A stretch of DNA of 64,000 bases from Epiperipatus broadwayi (taxonomy: Eukaryota; Onychophora; Udeonychophora; Euonychophora; Peripatidae). Shown here one piece after another: positions 49,050 to 59,944 of this stretch (the stretch's first letter is position 1; each line of letters starts with the position of its first letter). The translations under genes and the position numbers were made by a program. The notes beneath the pieces were generated by a model, which did not search any database, was not told where the DNA came from, and saw only the letters and a program-made list of their open reading frames with translations. The stretch lies in NCBI GenBank assembly GCA_028023455.1, contig JAQFVV010006220.1:10435916-10499915 (forward strand), given 5' to 3'.

Positions 49050-49130
49050 CAATGATGTTCTATCCATATCTCCAGACTAGTTTCTAACCTATGGCTTTGA
49101 TCAAAATGGATTTGAATCAAGATCCAGGTT
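49050..49130 (-). repeat. Fragment of the hammerhead-bearing repeat at a LINE junction
   Basis: TATCTCCAGACTAGTTTCTA near 49067 followed by GGCTTTGATC is the core of the family (reverse complement: GAAACTAGTCTGGAGATA). CTGATGA has become TTGATCA, so it is not a ribozyme candidate. The truncated LINE starts right after it. Confidence 0.6.
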
Positions 49131-50674
49131 CAAAACTTCAATCCTTCAAAAAACCAATAAAACAATCAACACTCTCTCCAGTATTTCGCTTTCAATTCCT
49201 GGTAAAATCGCACTCCTTAACATGCTAGTGTTTTCAAGACTCAATTACTATCTACCGATCATCAAGCCTACTAAAATCTTCGGTAAACAAATAGGCTCAT
49301 TATGTACTAAGCTATTGTGGAAAAGGAAGGTTGTGGCCATAAGCTTGGCAAAGGCCCAAATGCCTAGAGAACTGAACAGTCTACACTCAGTTGCTATATT
49401 ATACTTGCAAAAATCACTAAATCTGCTACACAAACATTCACTGGAAATGGACTATACAAATTTAATCCAAGAATTTCAACCTACTGATATGCCACCTCCC
49501 CATTGCAAAGGATGGTTGACTGACATCTGGACACATGTCAATGGCTATATTAACTTAACTCCAAATATCTTCAATGAAAAAAAGTCCTACTGGGAAACTT
49601 ACAGGCTAAAGAAAGATGCCCTCAACATTGGTTTCTGGGAAACTTACAGGCTAAAGAAAGATGCCAAACATTGGTTTCTGGAACCCAAATTTATTGATTT
49701 TCTTCTGAAATTAAACCTCTCATCACTACCCACTAATCATTTCCTTGTAATGAGGAGGGGTTTTAACAAAATTAGCTCTCATTGTGAACTCTGTCAGAGG
49801 GATGAGGAAACAATTCAACACATTTTCCTAGATTGTCCATCACTCAGCATTCTTGGGTCTTTCATTGATGAAAAGGTAAAATGCTTTTCTACAGACACAT
49901 TCTTAATCCAGCAAGCAATTAAAGCTGGCAATTTTGCTAACATTAGATTAGCAATTTTCCTATTCTTTGCTATCTGGCTAACGAGATGCAGCTTTGTTCT
50001 GGGCAATGCGAACACCAGTACCCTTCAAGTATTTAAAACACTCATCAAGGGTAATATCATCAGAGATAAAATGCTTGCTCCGGATTGACTGTATCAACAA
50101 ACCTGGGCCAGCATCTCCATGCTAGTGCACTGATTATTGCAAAGATATCAATGATCAAATATTAGTCTCGCCTCATCAATGCAATACCAAGATGAGCTCA
50201 GTCATATATATGTGAACTTTACCATACTATCTAAAGACTACCAATTAGTGGATTGATCACACCATCTACCTCAACAATAAAAGCTAACAAATTTAATCAT
50301 GAGCTGAATGGCTTAACTTATAAGAAAGTGACAGACAGATCTTGGGATGCTTGGGCTCGGACTGACGGATTGGGAGTGAATCAATGACCTTGTCAGTGTT
50401 CTCCCAGCCCACCTAGCTTCTGCTTCGCATCTTGACTTTAAACCTATACTCATTATCAATTTGGACGTGCCTTTCAATGCTCAATGAGGCATGCATAATT
50501 GTTCAACTGGGACAAAGTATGAACCAATCTAGAATACTACTGAAGCGTTGATCCAACATTCATGTATATATCCACTTCTCATTTAGCTATGGACATTGCT
50601 TGGTATTCATGTAATCATCATTGTATAAAATTGTATAAATCATTTAAATAAATCGTTATTTTAAAAAAAAAAAA
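49131..50674 (+). mobile_element. 5'-truncated LINE with open C-terminal ORF, 3' UTR and poly(A)
   Basis: The frame is open from 49081, and recognisable protein starts at about 49141 (ILQKTNKTINTLSSISLSIP) before the first ATG at 49222. After the stop at 50086-50088 a 3' UTR of about 570 bp leads to AAATAAATCGTTATTTT and a run of 14 A ending near 50674, with AATAAA about 15 bp before the tail. 5' truncation and a poly(A) tail are the signature of LINE target-primed insertion. The reverse transcriptase palm is not present. The long uninterrupted frame makes this the least decayed retroelement in the window. Confidence 0.8.
49222..50088 (+). CDS. LINE ORF2 C-terminal fragment with CCHC zinc-binding (zf-RVT-like) motif
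   Basis: A 288-codon frame counted from the first ATG; the true reading frame enters from upstream, so this ATG is probably internal. The N-terminal part (residues 1-60: VFSRLNYYLPIIKP, LLWKRK, ISLAKAQMP) resembles the region after the reverse transcriptase in L1/Tx1- and jockey-like proteins. Residues 188-205 form C-x2-C-x8-H-x4-C (HCELCQRDEETIQHIFLDC), the zinc-binding motif found near the C-terminus of many LINE ORF2 proteins. Residues about 124-153 contain a 15-residue tandem duplication (WETYRLKKDA twice), caused by a 45-bp direct repeat at 49591-49680. No endonuclease or YADD motif is included, so the fragment cannot be autonomous. Confidence 0.75.
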   Translation: MLVFSRLNYYLPIIKPTKIFGKQIGSLCTKLLWKRKVVAISLAKAQMPRELNSLHSVAILYLQKSLNLLHKHSLEMDYTNLIQEFQPTDMPPPHCKGWLTDIWTHVNGYINLTPNIFNEKKSYWETYRLKKDALNIGFWETYRLKKDAKHWFLEPKFIDFLLKLNLSSLPTNHFLVMRRGFNKISSHCELCQRDEETIQHIFLDCPSLSILGSFIDEKVKCFSTDTFLIQQAIKAGNFANIRLAIFLFFAIWLTRCSFVLGNANTSTLQVFKTLIKGNIIRDKMLAPD

Positions 50675-51599
50675 AACAATGGATAGGGAATTATTAAGCA
50701 GTATGATTTATCATCTATTGATTTCTCAGCATTTACTAGGTGTCAAATTTGCAATAAGAAAAATAGTTTTCTACTTACAAGTATTTGTAACCTGGAGCCG
50801 TGTGGTATTTTAATAGTTTTAATGATTGTCGGAAAAATAGGTTAAGTTTAAAACATAATAGAAAGCATCTTTTAGGGGAAAAAATTATAGAAAAAGTTAT
50901 AATACAGTTTTACAGACAACAAATAAATAGATTAAAGATCAATATTTGTATGTAGCTATTTTGTAAGTCACATTAATTTGTATAGTCATCCAAAAAATTC
51001 ACCGTTAATTTTTTTTCTTTTTTTTTTTATTAGAATAGCCATAATAACCTTCACACTTTTAATAACTTAAATTATTGTAATTTAAATTATTGTGGACATG
51101 TGCATGAAGAATTAAAGTTCAGACATTGTGCATTTTTCTTCCGTGCATCCAAACTGAATTCATGTCAATGCTAAGTAATTTTTTTGGGAAAGACTCGAAT
51201 GTTTTTTTTTCTTCTTTATTTAGCTAAATGATAAAACAATCATGGAAAACTGCTCAAATTATTATGTAACCAACTCAATACTGTTTTTTTCTTGGCTGTT
51301 TTTTTTTTACAAGGGACTATTGAAACAGCCTTTTTTATGCAGCAGAATATTTATTTTAAAAAATGCTGTTTTATCTTTATTTATATATGAATGTTTTTGT
51401 AAGTTTGATGTTTATCAGTATTGAAGAAGGCTGTTTACCTGATTTGAAGTTAGCCCTAAATAATATTCGTCAAATTTGCCTTGTCTATAAAAATTGAGGA
51501 AGCAGATGTAAATGATCATTTTATGTTTGCTAAGCAATCCAACAGCATTTTGAAATTATTGCTTTCAGTGTTTATATATAGTTTAAAATTCTATTTTAT
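50675..51599. other. AT-rich DNA, no gene seen
   Basis: A 60-codon frame at 51242 is hydrophobic low complexity and unlikely to be real. Confidence 0.45.
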
Positions 51600-52420
51600 A
51601 TACAGCTATATATAATTTTGATAATAAATCTTAACTTACATCTAGATTTAGGAATCAAAATTTGTGTAAATTTGAGGCTGATAGAAAGACTAATATTGCA
51701 TGCTATATAAAAGATTTATTAAGTGTCGGCTTCAGCTACAGATTAATTACAAAGAAAATAGATCAATTTTACAGAAAATCAATAACTAACCACATAAGTA
51801 AAGATAAACCTCAAATTACACTCCCTTATATTCCCAAATTATTGCAACAGATGATGAAGACTTTGGCTGGTGAATTTAAGGTTGGCTTCTGCACTCCCCC
51901 TAATACTAACAGACTTATTAATAATTCGAAGGATAGAATAAGACACCTCAAGTCGTATACAGTATTTCATGTCCTCAGGCTGGATGCAGTGCCACATACT
52001 ATGGGGAAACCAAGGCCACTGTTTATAATAGAGCTGCTCAACACATTTATACTTACAGAAGAGCAAAAAAGAACAATGATAACTCTCAATATTCTTCGAA
52101 CATGAGAAGCAGGCTGGCCATGTGTCTGAACCTGGCACTGCAAAAGAAAAATCAAGGAGGCGTATTTTGTAATCAGTGATAACAATGCCATCAATAGACG
52201 AGACACGTGTTTTTCTATCTAAAAAAAAATGAACAAATTAATTTGCATTCGCATTTGCATATTTTATTAGTTAGCAACATTACAGAAATGATTTATAACT
52301 TATGTTGGCCATGAATATGAGGGAAAACCTCGAAAGTACTTGGCCCATTTAATTGTTTTGGTTTTTGCAGCTTCTTCATCAGCGGGTAATTCGCTTTTAT
52401 ATGCTATAAATCTAGATTGT
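51600..52420 (+). mobile_element. Penelope-like element relic
   Basis: Contains the linker and GIY-YIG endonuclease part of a Penelope-like protein (see the pseudogene entry), followed by a noncoding stretch. On the - strand at 52376-52382 there is CTGATGA, followed by AGAAGCTGC, AAAAACC and AAAACAATT, reminiscent of the hammerhead-type motif known from Penelope-like terminal repeats, but with AAAAC in place of GAAAC and no GTC. Its orientation is opposite to the ORF, which would require an inverted terminal piece. The 5' reverse transcriptase part is missing. Confidence 0.65.
51662..52200 (+). pseudogene. Penelope-like protein, linker + broken GIY-YIG endonuclease
   Basis: The first 148 codons stay in one frame: DRKTNIACYIKDLLSVGFSY, then DKPQITLPYIPKLLQQMMKT (residues about 48-67) and EFKVGFCTPPNTNRLINN, the block found between reverse transcriptase and nuclease in Penelope-like proteins (ITLPYIPxL ... 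VGFxxxNTLxxL). From about 51960 a frameshift is needed: the + frame then reads VFHVPQAGCSATYYGETKA, with CxxxYYGET corresponding to the CxxxYIGET nuclease motif, and after a further shift FFEHEKQAGHV near 52091, corresponding to the conserved H....GH motif. At least two frameshifts make it non-functional. Confidence 0.7.
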
Positions 52421-52849
52421 TTTAAATGTAAATCAAATAATAACAAAAATACTATGCAATCAAAAATCTGTTGGTAAAGCAACTTTGGCTATTATCATGT
52501 GATATATATTTAAATGTGAAGTTAGCATAACTTAATGAATATGTAATTAAGAAGAGTAAACCACTCCCTTTCCCTTATGCAATAAATAATTAACACTAGA
52601 TATGTTAATAAAGGATGAAGAATAGAATGGATCTTTTTTTTTTTTTTTTAAGTTTTTGATATTTATAAATTTACCTTTGCCAACATTTATGAAAATTCAC
52701 TGTGAAATTAATATATGTTAGATGAAAATGTGCATTAATAATTATGAAACTAACATCCATAAACTATACAAGATAGAATAAAAATCTCATTTTTAATCTT
52801 GTTTTTTTATTAAATAGAATAAATGTAAACATGAAATTAACATAATTAC
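52421..52849. other. AT-rich DNA between Penelope relic and repeat array
   Basis: ATTAGCATAACTTAATGAATATGTAATTAAGA-like strings near 52525-52555 recur at 54152-54185 after the array, flanking it as direct repeats (AACTTAATGAATATGTAATT and GCTTAATGCATATGTAATTA). This may be the duplicated target or part of the element. Confidence 0.4.
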
Positions 52850-53597
52850 TAAAACAAGCAAAACTCTCCCTACAGTAGTACCACTCAGTGCAAGCCAGAG
52901 TAATCAATGGATACCAGAAGGCTTGTGCATAAAATCCCTATCTAGTATCTATTCATCCAATATCCCCAAACTAGTTTATAGCACGGTGCTTCCATCAATG
53001 AGGAGCATTAGATCTGAGAGCAATGCACCTAGATCTTAGAATCTAATGCAACCCTCCAGCAGCGGCCTTTTATCTCTACTTAACTACAAAATTATAAGAA
53101 AATTGAAAACACAATATTTTCAATCCAAGCTTATTAGCTTATATAGTCATATAGGTCTGAACTCAGTTCAGTACCCATATATTTTGGTGTCTTTGGTTCT
53201 GTAATAACCATAGCCACCACTATCCTATTAGGTGGATTGGTATTAAACCACTAAACATCACATGATCACCATTTCTTATGCTTGCTCATAACTGTTATTA
53301 AAACAGGCAAAACTCTCTATACAGTATGCCATTCACTGCAAGCTAGAGTAATCGAATCAATGGATTCCAGAAGGCTTGTGCATAAAATCCCTATCTAGTA
53401 TCTATTCATCCAATATCCTCAGACTTATTTCTAGCATGGAACTTTCATCAGTGAGGAGCCTTAGATCTGAGAGCAATGCACCTAGATCTTAGAATCTAAT
53501 GCAACCCTCCAGCAGCCACCTTTTATCTCTATTTAACTACAAAAGCATGAGAATAAAATTGAAAACACAATATTTTCAATAGAAGCTCATTAGCTTA
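52850..53597 (+). repeat. Two + oriented units of the hammerhead-bearing repeat
   Basis: ACAAGCAAAACTCTCC near 52855 and ACAGGCAAAACTCTCT near 53302 mark successive units, a period of about 446 bp. The full unit order is arm, CCAGAAGGCTTGTGCATAAA, core, CTAATGCAACCCTCCAGCAG, spacer with AGGTCTGAACTCAGTTCAGT, TAACCATAGCCACCACTATC, then CTAAACATCACATGATCACC and CTTATGCTTGCTCATAACTG leading into the next arm. The second unit is cut in the spacer near 53597, where orientation flips. The ribozyme core of the first unit is mutated (TTGATGG); that of the second is intact. Confidence 0.9.
53408..53466 (-). ncRNA. Candidate type I hammerhead ribozyme with intact core
   Basis: On the - strand: ATCTAA and TCCTCA, CTGATGA (complement of 53445-53451), stem II region AGTTCCATGCT (three pairs AGT/GCT with a wobble), GAAAT, AA loop, GTC (complement of 53422-53424), then TGAGGA and TTGGAT. 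A15.1-U16.1 is kept, the second stem III pair is a U-G wobble. Inner stem I pairs at all six positions. This copy has the cleanest stem I of the intact cores. Confidence 0.6.
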
Positions 53598-54150
53598 TAT
53601 CCATTGATTATTCTGGCTTGTACTGAGTGGCACTACTGCATGGAGAGTTTTGCCTGTTTTAATAACAGTTATGAGCAGGCTTAAGAAATGGTGATCATGT
53701 GATGCTTAGTGGTTTTAATACCAATCCTGTCTAATAGATAGTGATGGATATGGTTATTAAAGAACCAAAGACACCAAAATGTATGGGTACTTAACTGAGT
53801 TCAAACCTATATGGTTATATAAGCTAATGAGCTTGGATTGAAAAAATATTGTGTTTTCAATTTCATCTCATGGCTTTGTAGTTAAGTAGAGATAAAAGGT
53901 AGCTGTTGGAGGGTTGCATTAGATCCTAAGATCTAGGTGCAGTGCTCTCAGATTCAAAGACACAAGCTAGAAACTAGTCTGGAGATATTGAATGTGTAGG
54001 CACTAGATAGGGATTTTATGCAAAATCCTTCTGTCATCCATTGATTACTCTGGCTTGCACTAAGTGGCACTACAGTATGGAGAGTTTTACCTGTTTTAGT
54101 AACAGTTATGAGCAAGCATAAGAAATGGAGATCATGTGATGTTTAGGGAA
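53598..54150 (-). repeat. - oriented units of the hammerhead-bearing repeat
   Basis: A partial unit enters at TCCATTGATTATTCTGGCTT, has its arm end GAGTTTTGCCTGTTTTAATA near 53644 and is followed by a complete - oriented unit with arm end near 54080-54095 and TGATCATGTGATGTTTAG ending near 54147. In the complete unit the core has lost CTGATGA through a short deletion (TCAAAG joined to ACACAAGCTAG), while GAAACTAGTCTGG remains. Confidence 0.88.
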
Positions 54151-55342
54151 ATTAACATAGCTTAATGCATATGTAATTATGAGAAGTAAACATTCTTCTG
54201 CAAGCTATTAATAAGTAATACTATGTTAACTAAATCAAAAATAGAATGGATCTACTTATTCTTTAAACTTTTGATGTTTATATATTTACATTTGTCAATA
54301 TTGGTGGTAATTCAGAGGGAAATTAATATATTGTCTATACAAAAATAGAGATAAAAATTTTATTTTTAATAGTTTTGTTTTAATAATCAAATAGAAGTTA
54401 ATAAATATAAAAATGGAATAAGTATAATGTATAAGTAATAAAGAGAAGTAAATCACTCTACTTCAAATTATGAATAAATAATACAGATAGCCTGAGAAAG
54501 AGTAATCTTCTCTTCTTAATTATATATACAATAAACTATTATAATTTCAAATTTACATTTATTAATTCCTATTTGATTTAACATAATGTTATTAAAAATG
54601 AGATTCTGCTTCATGTAGTGTGAGCTAAGATCATTAATCTCACTTACTTATTTTAAATATTTATGTAATCAAAGTAAAATTTTAGTTTTAAATAATTGTA
54701 ATAAATTCAAGATCTTACAATATAATCTGCATAAGGGAGCATTTTATTATATATAAGTTCTAGTAGCTAGAAAAAGTTCCTTTTTTGTTGACAAAAAAAA
54801 ATGATTTGGGCATTAACTAAAAACTTGAAAATTTTCATTTATAATGGAATGACTGATTGTTTATTCTTTTACAATATGTTAAAAGTGGTTATCCATCAGA
54901 CCTATTACTTTGCATGAGAGTGCTACAGTGAAAGTTATCAAACTATCACCATACTAATGGAGATATGGATGTTGGTACCTCTATTCAAAAACAGATATAT
55001 TATTCTTTAACTAAGTCTTAAAGTCTATATCTAAGCTTGAAGATAATCTCTAGTTTAATAAATAATTACTAATAACCATTAATGTATTTATATGACGTGA
55101 TTGATGTCAAAATTGTGAATGTAAAAAGTTTGAAACTTGTAAACTAAACTGCAATAATTTGATATTCATAAATACAGAAAAATTATGAAGACAATGCATA
55201 AAAAATTGTTATCTGGGTTAACGATGAATTCTGGTTCAGCATATAAAGTACAATGAGATGGGTGAGGGTTTTTAGGATTATGTGAAAGAATGGAAGTTTT
55301 AATATTTATCTAAGTATATGTAAAATTGTAGAAAGATCTACT
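54151..55342. other. AT-rich DNA with weak similarity to the 27-kb inverted repeat and spacer
   Basis: Around 55035-55260, strings such as TTAATAAATAATTACTAATA, GATATTCATAAATAC and GATGAATTCTGGTTCAGCAT recall the spacer and right inverted repeat of the 27-29 kb element (GATGAATTCCAATTCAGCAT at 29325). The match is patchy. No gene seen. Confidence 0.35.
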
Positions 55343-55495
55343 GTTAAGACAGGCAAAACTATCTCTATAGTAGTGTCACTCAATGCAAGCCAGAATAATC
55401 AATAGATGCACTATTATATAGAGAGTTTTGCCTGTTTTAACAGCTTGATCAAGCATAAGAAATGGTGATCATGTGATGTTTAGCGATTTAAGAAC
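55343..55495. repeat. Minimal hairpin copy of the repeat (arms only)
   Basis: AAGACAGGCAAAACTATCTC from about 55347 to GAATAATCAATAGATGCA, then immediately the reverse arm ACTATTATATAGAGAGTTTT and GCCTGTTTTAACAG, followed by GGTGATCATGTGATGTTTAG. The core and spacer are absent, so the arms fold directly onto one another. Confidence 0.8.
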
Positions 55496-58155
55496 TACTG
55501 TTTACAATATGTGCCAATTTTCTAGTGCATGTGTGAAGAATGGATTCTTTCACAATTCTACAAATATAGTTAAATTGCTATATTATTAATTATTACACCT
55601 AGTCAAACTAATAAGATTATTGTACAGTTAGCTGTTAAAAATGAAAAACTTTCTCTTCCCTGTGATAAAGTGAACTTGTGTAAGTAATATACAGGTTTCA
55701 TAAAACAGTCTCATAATAAATTCAAACTCTAATTTAGGCACAGTCAATAATTAATTGCTGGTTTATTTAAAGAGTAAACATTAACTATAGATGAATCATC
55801 TGATTTTAAAACAATTATTGAGAGTTGTCACTTTTCTAACGCATGTTGTAAAGAATAAAATTTTCCACACATGTCCATAAATCGCTACTATATTATTAAT
55901 TATTATATCTAAATATATGAATAAATTATGTTAATTTTTGTGTTTAACTTTGTCTAAAAAGTGAAACTTGTTTTGAAATGAATGCATAGTGAGATCTGAC
56001 TTTCAGGAAGGATGCGCTGATAAATAAATAAAAAAACATATATATATATTGTAAGGAATTTTGTTAAATGCTTTTTAAACAAAATGAAAACTCATATGCT
56101 CTAATGTAGAATCTCATTTATGAAAGTAAGGTTTTACAAATCCAATATTATATATTGTGTTTTTCAAATTGTTATTGAATTTTCAATAAAACAATGTAAA
56201 TTGTAATTAAGTATAAAAACTTTTGTTATTATTATAGAGATAAGTGATGAGCTAATATATTAATTTTAATATTTAAGAAAGAGTATTAGTACAAATGACA
56301 CTTTTGCCAAAAAATATAAAAATGTTTATATGAAAAAGTACTGCTATACTAAAAGAAAATATTTTTGCAATGTTTACAAATTTTAACCTTTGATTCAATA
56401 TTTTTGAAATATACATACACAGAATAAAATAATAATAAATGAAATTATTGGGTAATCACTTGACAGATTATGTGGCATTTGTATATCAGGAATAACAGAG
56501 TTGAGCTTTGATCAAAGAAGCTTTAGTTCTTGAATTTATCACTATTATTGCATTAAACTATGCATGATTCTATTGAATGATTTAATATATATAAATTATA
56601 ATCACAGAGGGTATTAAATGTTTAACAATGTCTTCAAATATTATGAAATTTTGTTTTTATAAGTAATTATTTTGCAAAAATGGGTGATTGATGAGTTCTA
56701 TGCCTGAAACAATGTGATTATTATTTACTGTTGCAAAATTTATACTTTTTTTCACAATGTATTTAATATTGTCTAATTTTATCAGACATAACAACTGGTT
56801 ATAGTTTTTTTCTTTTAATTATTTGTAGTTTTATTTTAAATCAAAAGAGGAATCGAACTTTATTTCCATTTGTACGAAATATGAGCATATTATTTTTTTA
56901 ATGTCATTTATTGTTAGTAATATATTACTATGCTATAGCAAAAGTAGGCATACTAGTGAATTAAGATTCCTATTTCCTCAAGATCCATAGATATCTGCAT
57001 CATTATGGTGTTCAGGTTTTTTTATGAGACCCAACAACATTTTAGAAATATCATTGGTTAATAATTCAAGTTTGTCAAATAAATTATTATGACTGAAAGA
57101 TGTTAATCAACATCTTAACAATAAATCTTATTTTTATGGAAGTAATAACTTTAAGAGTAAAGTTTGGTGTAAAAAATAGTATTGTTAAGTGTATAAGAAA
57201 GTTGGAAATGGTATCATATGTAAATCTCATCCTTACCTTATATCCTTGTCAAGTATAGGCATATTGTTTTATATGTATCAAATTAAGTATCAAATAATAA
57301 TCAAATGATCATGGCTTGGGAGTTCATAAGAAGTTTCAACAATGGAAGTAACAGATTCAGTGCTGTCTATATAATTTAAATTCCAGAGTCAAAAAATAGG
57401 TCATTATAAAACTAATTTAATCATATCTGATATTTTATTTTCCATTTAAAAGAGAAGGAGAAGTCAATCTTTTGTACTTAGTGAATTTTTAAACCTGCCA
57501 TAATGTTTAAACATAAAAAGAAAATGAAGTCATTGTTATCATTCAGTTTAAATATGAAGCAAACTGTAACTATTTGTCATTATAATTAAAATTAAAGGCA
57601 GAAAAATATGCCAGAATTGGAGAAAATAATTGAAACATCTTTCATGATAGCACTATATAATGTTATGAAGCACCTGAATGGAACATTTTTTTATAGATTG
57701 AAACTTCAGGGAATATAGTGACGTAGTAATTTCAAAACAGGTAATAGATTTTAACAGGATAAATTATAGACTATTTATTTATTATTTGATAATCAAAGAG
57801 GTCTAATATTTGACTATAAAAAGGATCAAATTTTTGGTACATTGTTAGGTGAAGCATTTGTGTCCATATTACTTAAGCAGCACTTAATATTTTAAGAAAG
57901 AAGGCTCAAGACTAACAATTATGTTTCCTAAGAATGGCACCAATAGAAAATTATAAGAGATTGCAGGCAAAAATATAAAACCACATTAAAACAAATACAT
58001 AAGTCAATACACATCTAAAGCAAAACAATGTCTATTGACATTTACAAGCAGAATATTTTTTGCTGATTTCCAAAACTGTTTTCTATTTATGCTTTGAAAT
58101 CAATGATCCATAAACATAAAAATCAGTTAATGATTAATTAGAAAATTCCATTTGG
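55496..58155. other. AT-rich DNA, no gene seen
   Basis: No recognisable feature apart from a short TA run near 56038-56050. Confidence 0.5.
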
Positions 58156-58458
58156 TTGCTAAATTCTCATGATTTTTTTAATTGCAATAAAGTTATTAAC
58201 AAAGCTGTCAATAGACTGAGTCTTGGTAAAACAATATGGTGGAGGTATGGCCAACCAAGCACTTTACATGGATTATATCAGAATCTCCAACTATTCAACA
58301 TTTTGGAGCATCATCACATGCATCTTATAATACAAGCATTATTTCTAAATAATACTATTATTTTTCAAGATAGTAATGTTCCAATTTATACATTTTATGA
58401 TCTCAGAAATTTACACCTTTTCTACAGTTTCTTCAATCACTGGATCAAAATATTGTGA
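58156..58458 (+). pseudogene. Tc1-type transposase relic
   Basis: A 100-codon frame contains STLHGLYQNLQLFNILEHHH, then MHLIIQALFLNN and IIFQDSNVPIYTF. These align with the Tc1-type order of a GPL..LxG.. turn, YxxILxxHxxPxIQxLFP, and IFQDDNAPIHT around the second catalytic Asp. Here FQDSN keeps the first Asp of the pair. The first catalytic Asp, the final D/E and the DNA-binding N-terminus are not visible, and no terminal inverted repeats were found. Dead fragment. Confidence 0.6.
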
Positions 58459-58710
58459 GTTTTTTAAGCTTATTCTTAAAGGAGTGAAATGTTGATGTCT
58501 TTTGTGTCACAGTTTTCAATTATTTGAACATTTTGAGACATCACATGCAACTCATGGCACAAACACTTTCTAGATAATACTATTATCCAACTTAATCATC
58601 CCATGCAATAATTTATTAATGTGGGTACTCTAAGAAATATATGACACATCTCATAAACTTTTCAATTACTTGATCAAAATATTATGAGATTTTGCAGGGT
58701 ATTCTTAGAT
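58276..58710 (+). repeat. Tandem duplication (229-230 bp) inside the Tc1 relic
   Basis: AACATTTTGGAGCATCATCA near 58298 recurs as AACATTTTGAGACATCACAT near 58528, AATAATACTATTATTTTTCA as GATAATACTATTATCCAACT, and GGATCAAAATATTGTGAG near 58442 as TGATCAAAATATTATGAG near 58671. The constant offset shows a direct duplication; the second copy has more stop codons. Confidence 0.75.
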
Positions 58711-58879
58711 AATATGTTGAATGTTGCATTTCTGATAACTCTTGGAGAATTTGTTTTTTCTTAAAAAATGACTTAATATACTATAGAAATATTTATACTT
58801 ATCTACTTGTGATAAGCTTGTGAAGAATATTCTTCTTTTATTCTTATATGTTCTCTTTTCATAGTTATTTATACACAGA

Positions 58880-59083
58880 TTATTTATAAATATATGCACT
58901 TAGGTATTATTATAATAAAAGCTATAAATAATTGCATATGTACTGAAGCTCAGTGCTTTCAAGGGTGATATATGGCCTCATATTTAGGCCATACATTGCC
59001 CTCAAAAGTGCTAAGGTTTAGTTAATATGCAGTTATTAATAGATTTTCTTACAATAATGTTTAAGTGCATATATTTATAAATT
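58880..59083. mobile_element. MITE-like fold-back element, about 204 bp
   Basis: TATTTATAAATATATGCACT at 58881 is the reverse complement of AGTGCATATATTTATAAAT near 59064; ATAATTGCATAT pairs with ATATGCAGTTAT; CTTTCAAGGGTGATATATGG and CCTCA at the centre pair with GGCCATACATTGCCCTCAAA. Arms are about 98 bp with a 7-bp loop (CATATTT). No coding capacity. Confidence 0.88.
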
Positions 59084-59289
59084 ACAGTGGGATGAGAAAA
59101 GTTTGTTGCATTTTAAATTATACACAGGTTAATATAGAACATATTTCAAGTAGTAGTATTCTCATTTCTTTAGATACTGCTAGCCTAATCAGTAATAGTA
59201 TAGTACTAGAATTGAACTAATGACCATTAGAATCATTATTATTTTCAATTTAAAATGGTACTCTAATCACCTAGGCTGTTCTCTAAAAT

Positions 59290-59625
59290 CAAGAAACATC
59301 TAAAAGAGAGAAAAGTTAAATCTTTTGAAATGTTATGTTATTTACTGACTTGTAATATTATTATTAGCAGTTGAATGTATTTGGAAAAATAAATAAGATT
59401 TGAATTTTTTTAAAAACATTTAACAATTTAACTAGATGATAAAAATGGATGCAAAATATCAACATCATAACCTTACATCCAATCATGTTCTTTTTCTGTT
59501 TATGATTTGTTTTGTCTTTTACTTAAGATCCTCAGATTGATTTAAATTCTGGGTTTTATGGTATTCAACTTCTTATAAACTATTGAGAAATAAAGCCATT
59601 CTATTATTTATTTTATTTACTTATT
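59290..59625 (+). repeat. Adjacent diverged SINE 3' parts
   Basis: 59320-59415 (ATGTTATGTTATTTACTGAC, AGCAGTTGAATGTATTTGGA, GATTTGAATTTTTTT) corresponds to the 3' half of the 30.4-kb SINE. 59525-59625 (TTTATGGTATTCAACTTCTT, ATAAACTATTGAGAAATAAAG, TATTATTTATTTTATT) corresponds to the 3' half of the 47.5-kb SINE. Both lack clear heads. Confidence 0.5.
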
Positions 59626-59944
59626 TGGAAATCAGTTTTTACTATAAAAGAATTATTATAAACAGTACCAATAGATTTTTTTTGAGTGTTATTACTTAAA
59701 AATCTACCTTTTTTTTTATTACTGAGATATTGTGACAACATTTCTACTAAATAAGGTGCTTACAACATTTTCATTTTAGTTTTGTCTGGGCAAGCAATTG
59801 TAAAGAACTAAAGGAAAAAACTAGTATAATATTCATTCTTAGAATTTGAGTGAAAGATTCAATGAGATATATATTATAACTTTATCATTTTTAGAAAAAA
59901 AAACAAAGGTATATTGTTAATTTCTAGATCTCTATAATTTTTTT
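59626..59944. other. AT-rich DNA, no gene seen
   Basis: Nothing recognisable. Confidence 0.5.

Noticed and set aside
52290-52420. Active hammerhead in the Penelope relic
   Set aside because: CTGATGA is present on the - strand, but GAAA is AAAA, no UH cleavage site is in register and stems could not be formed.
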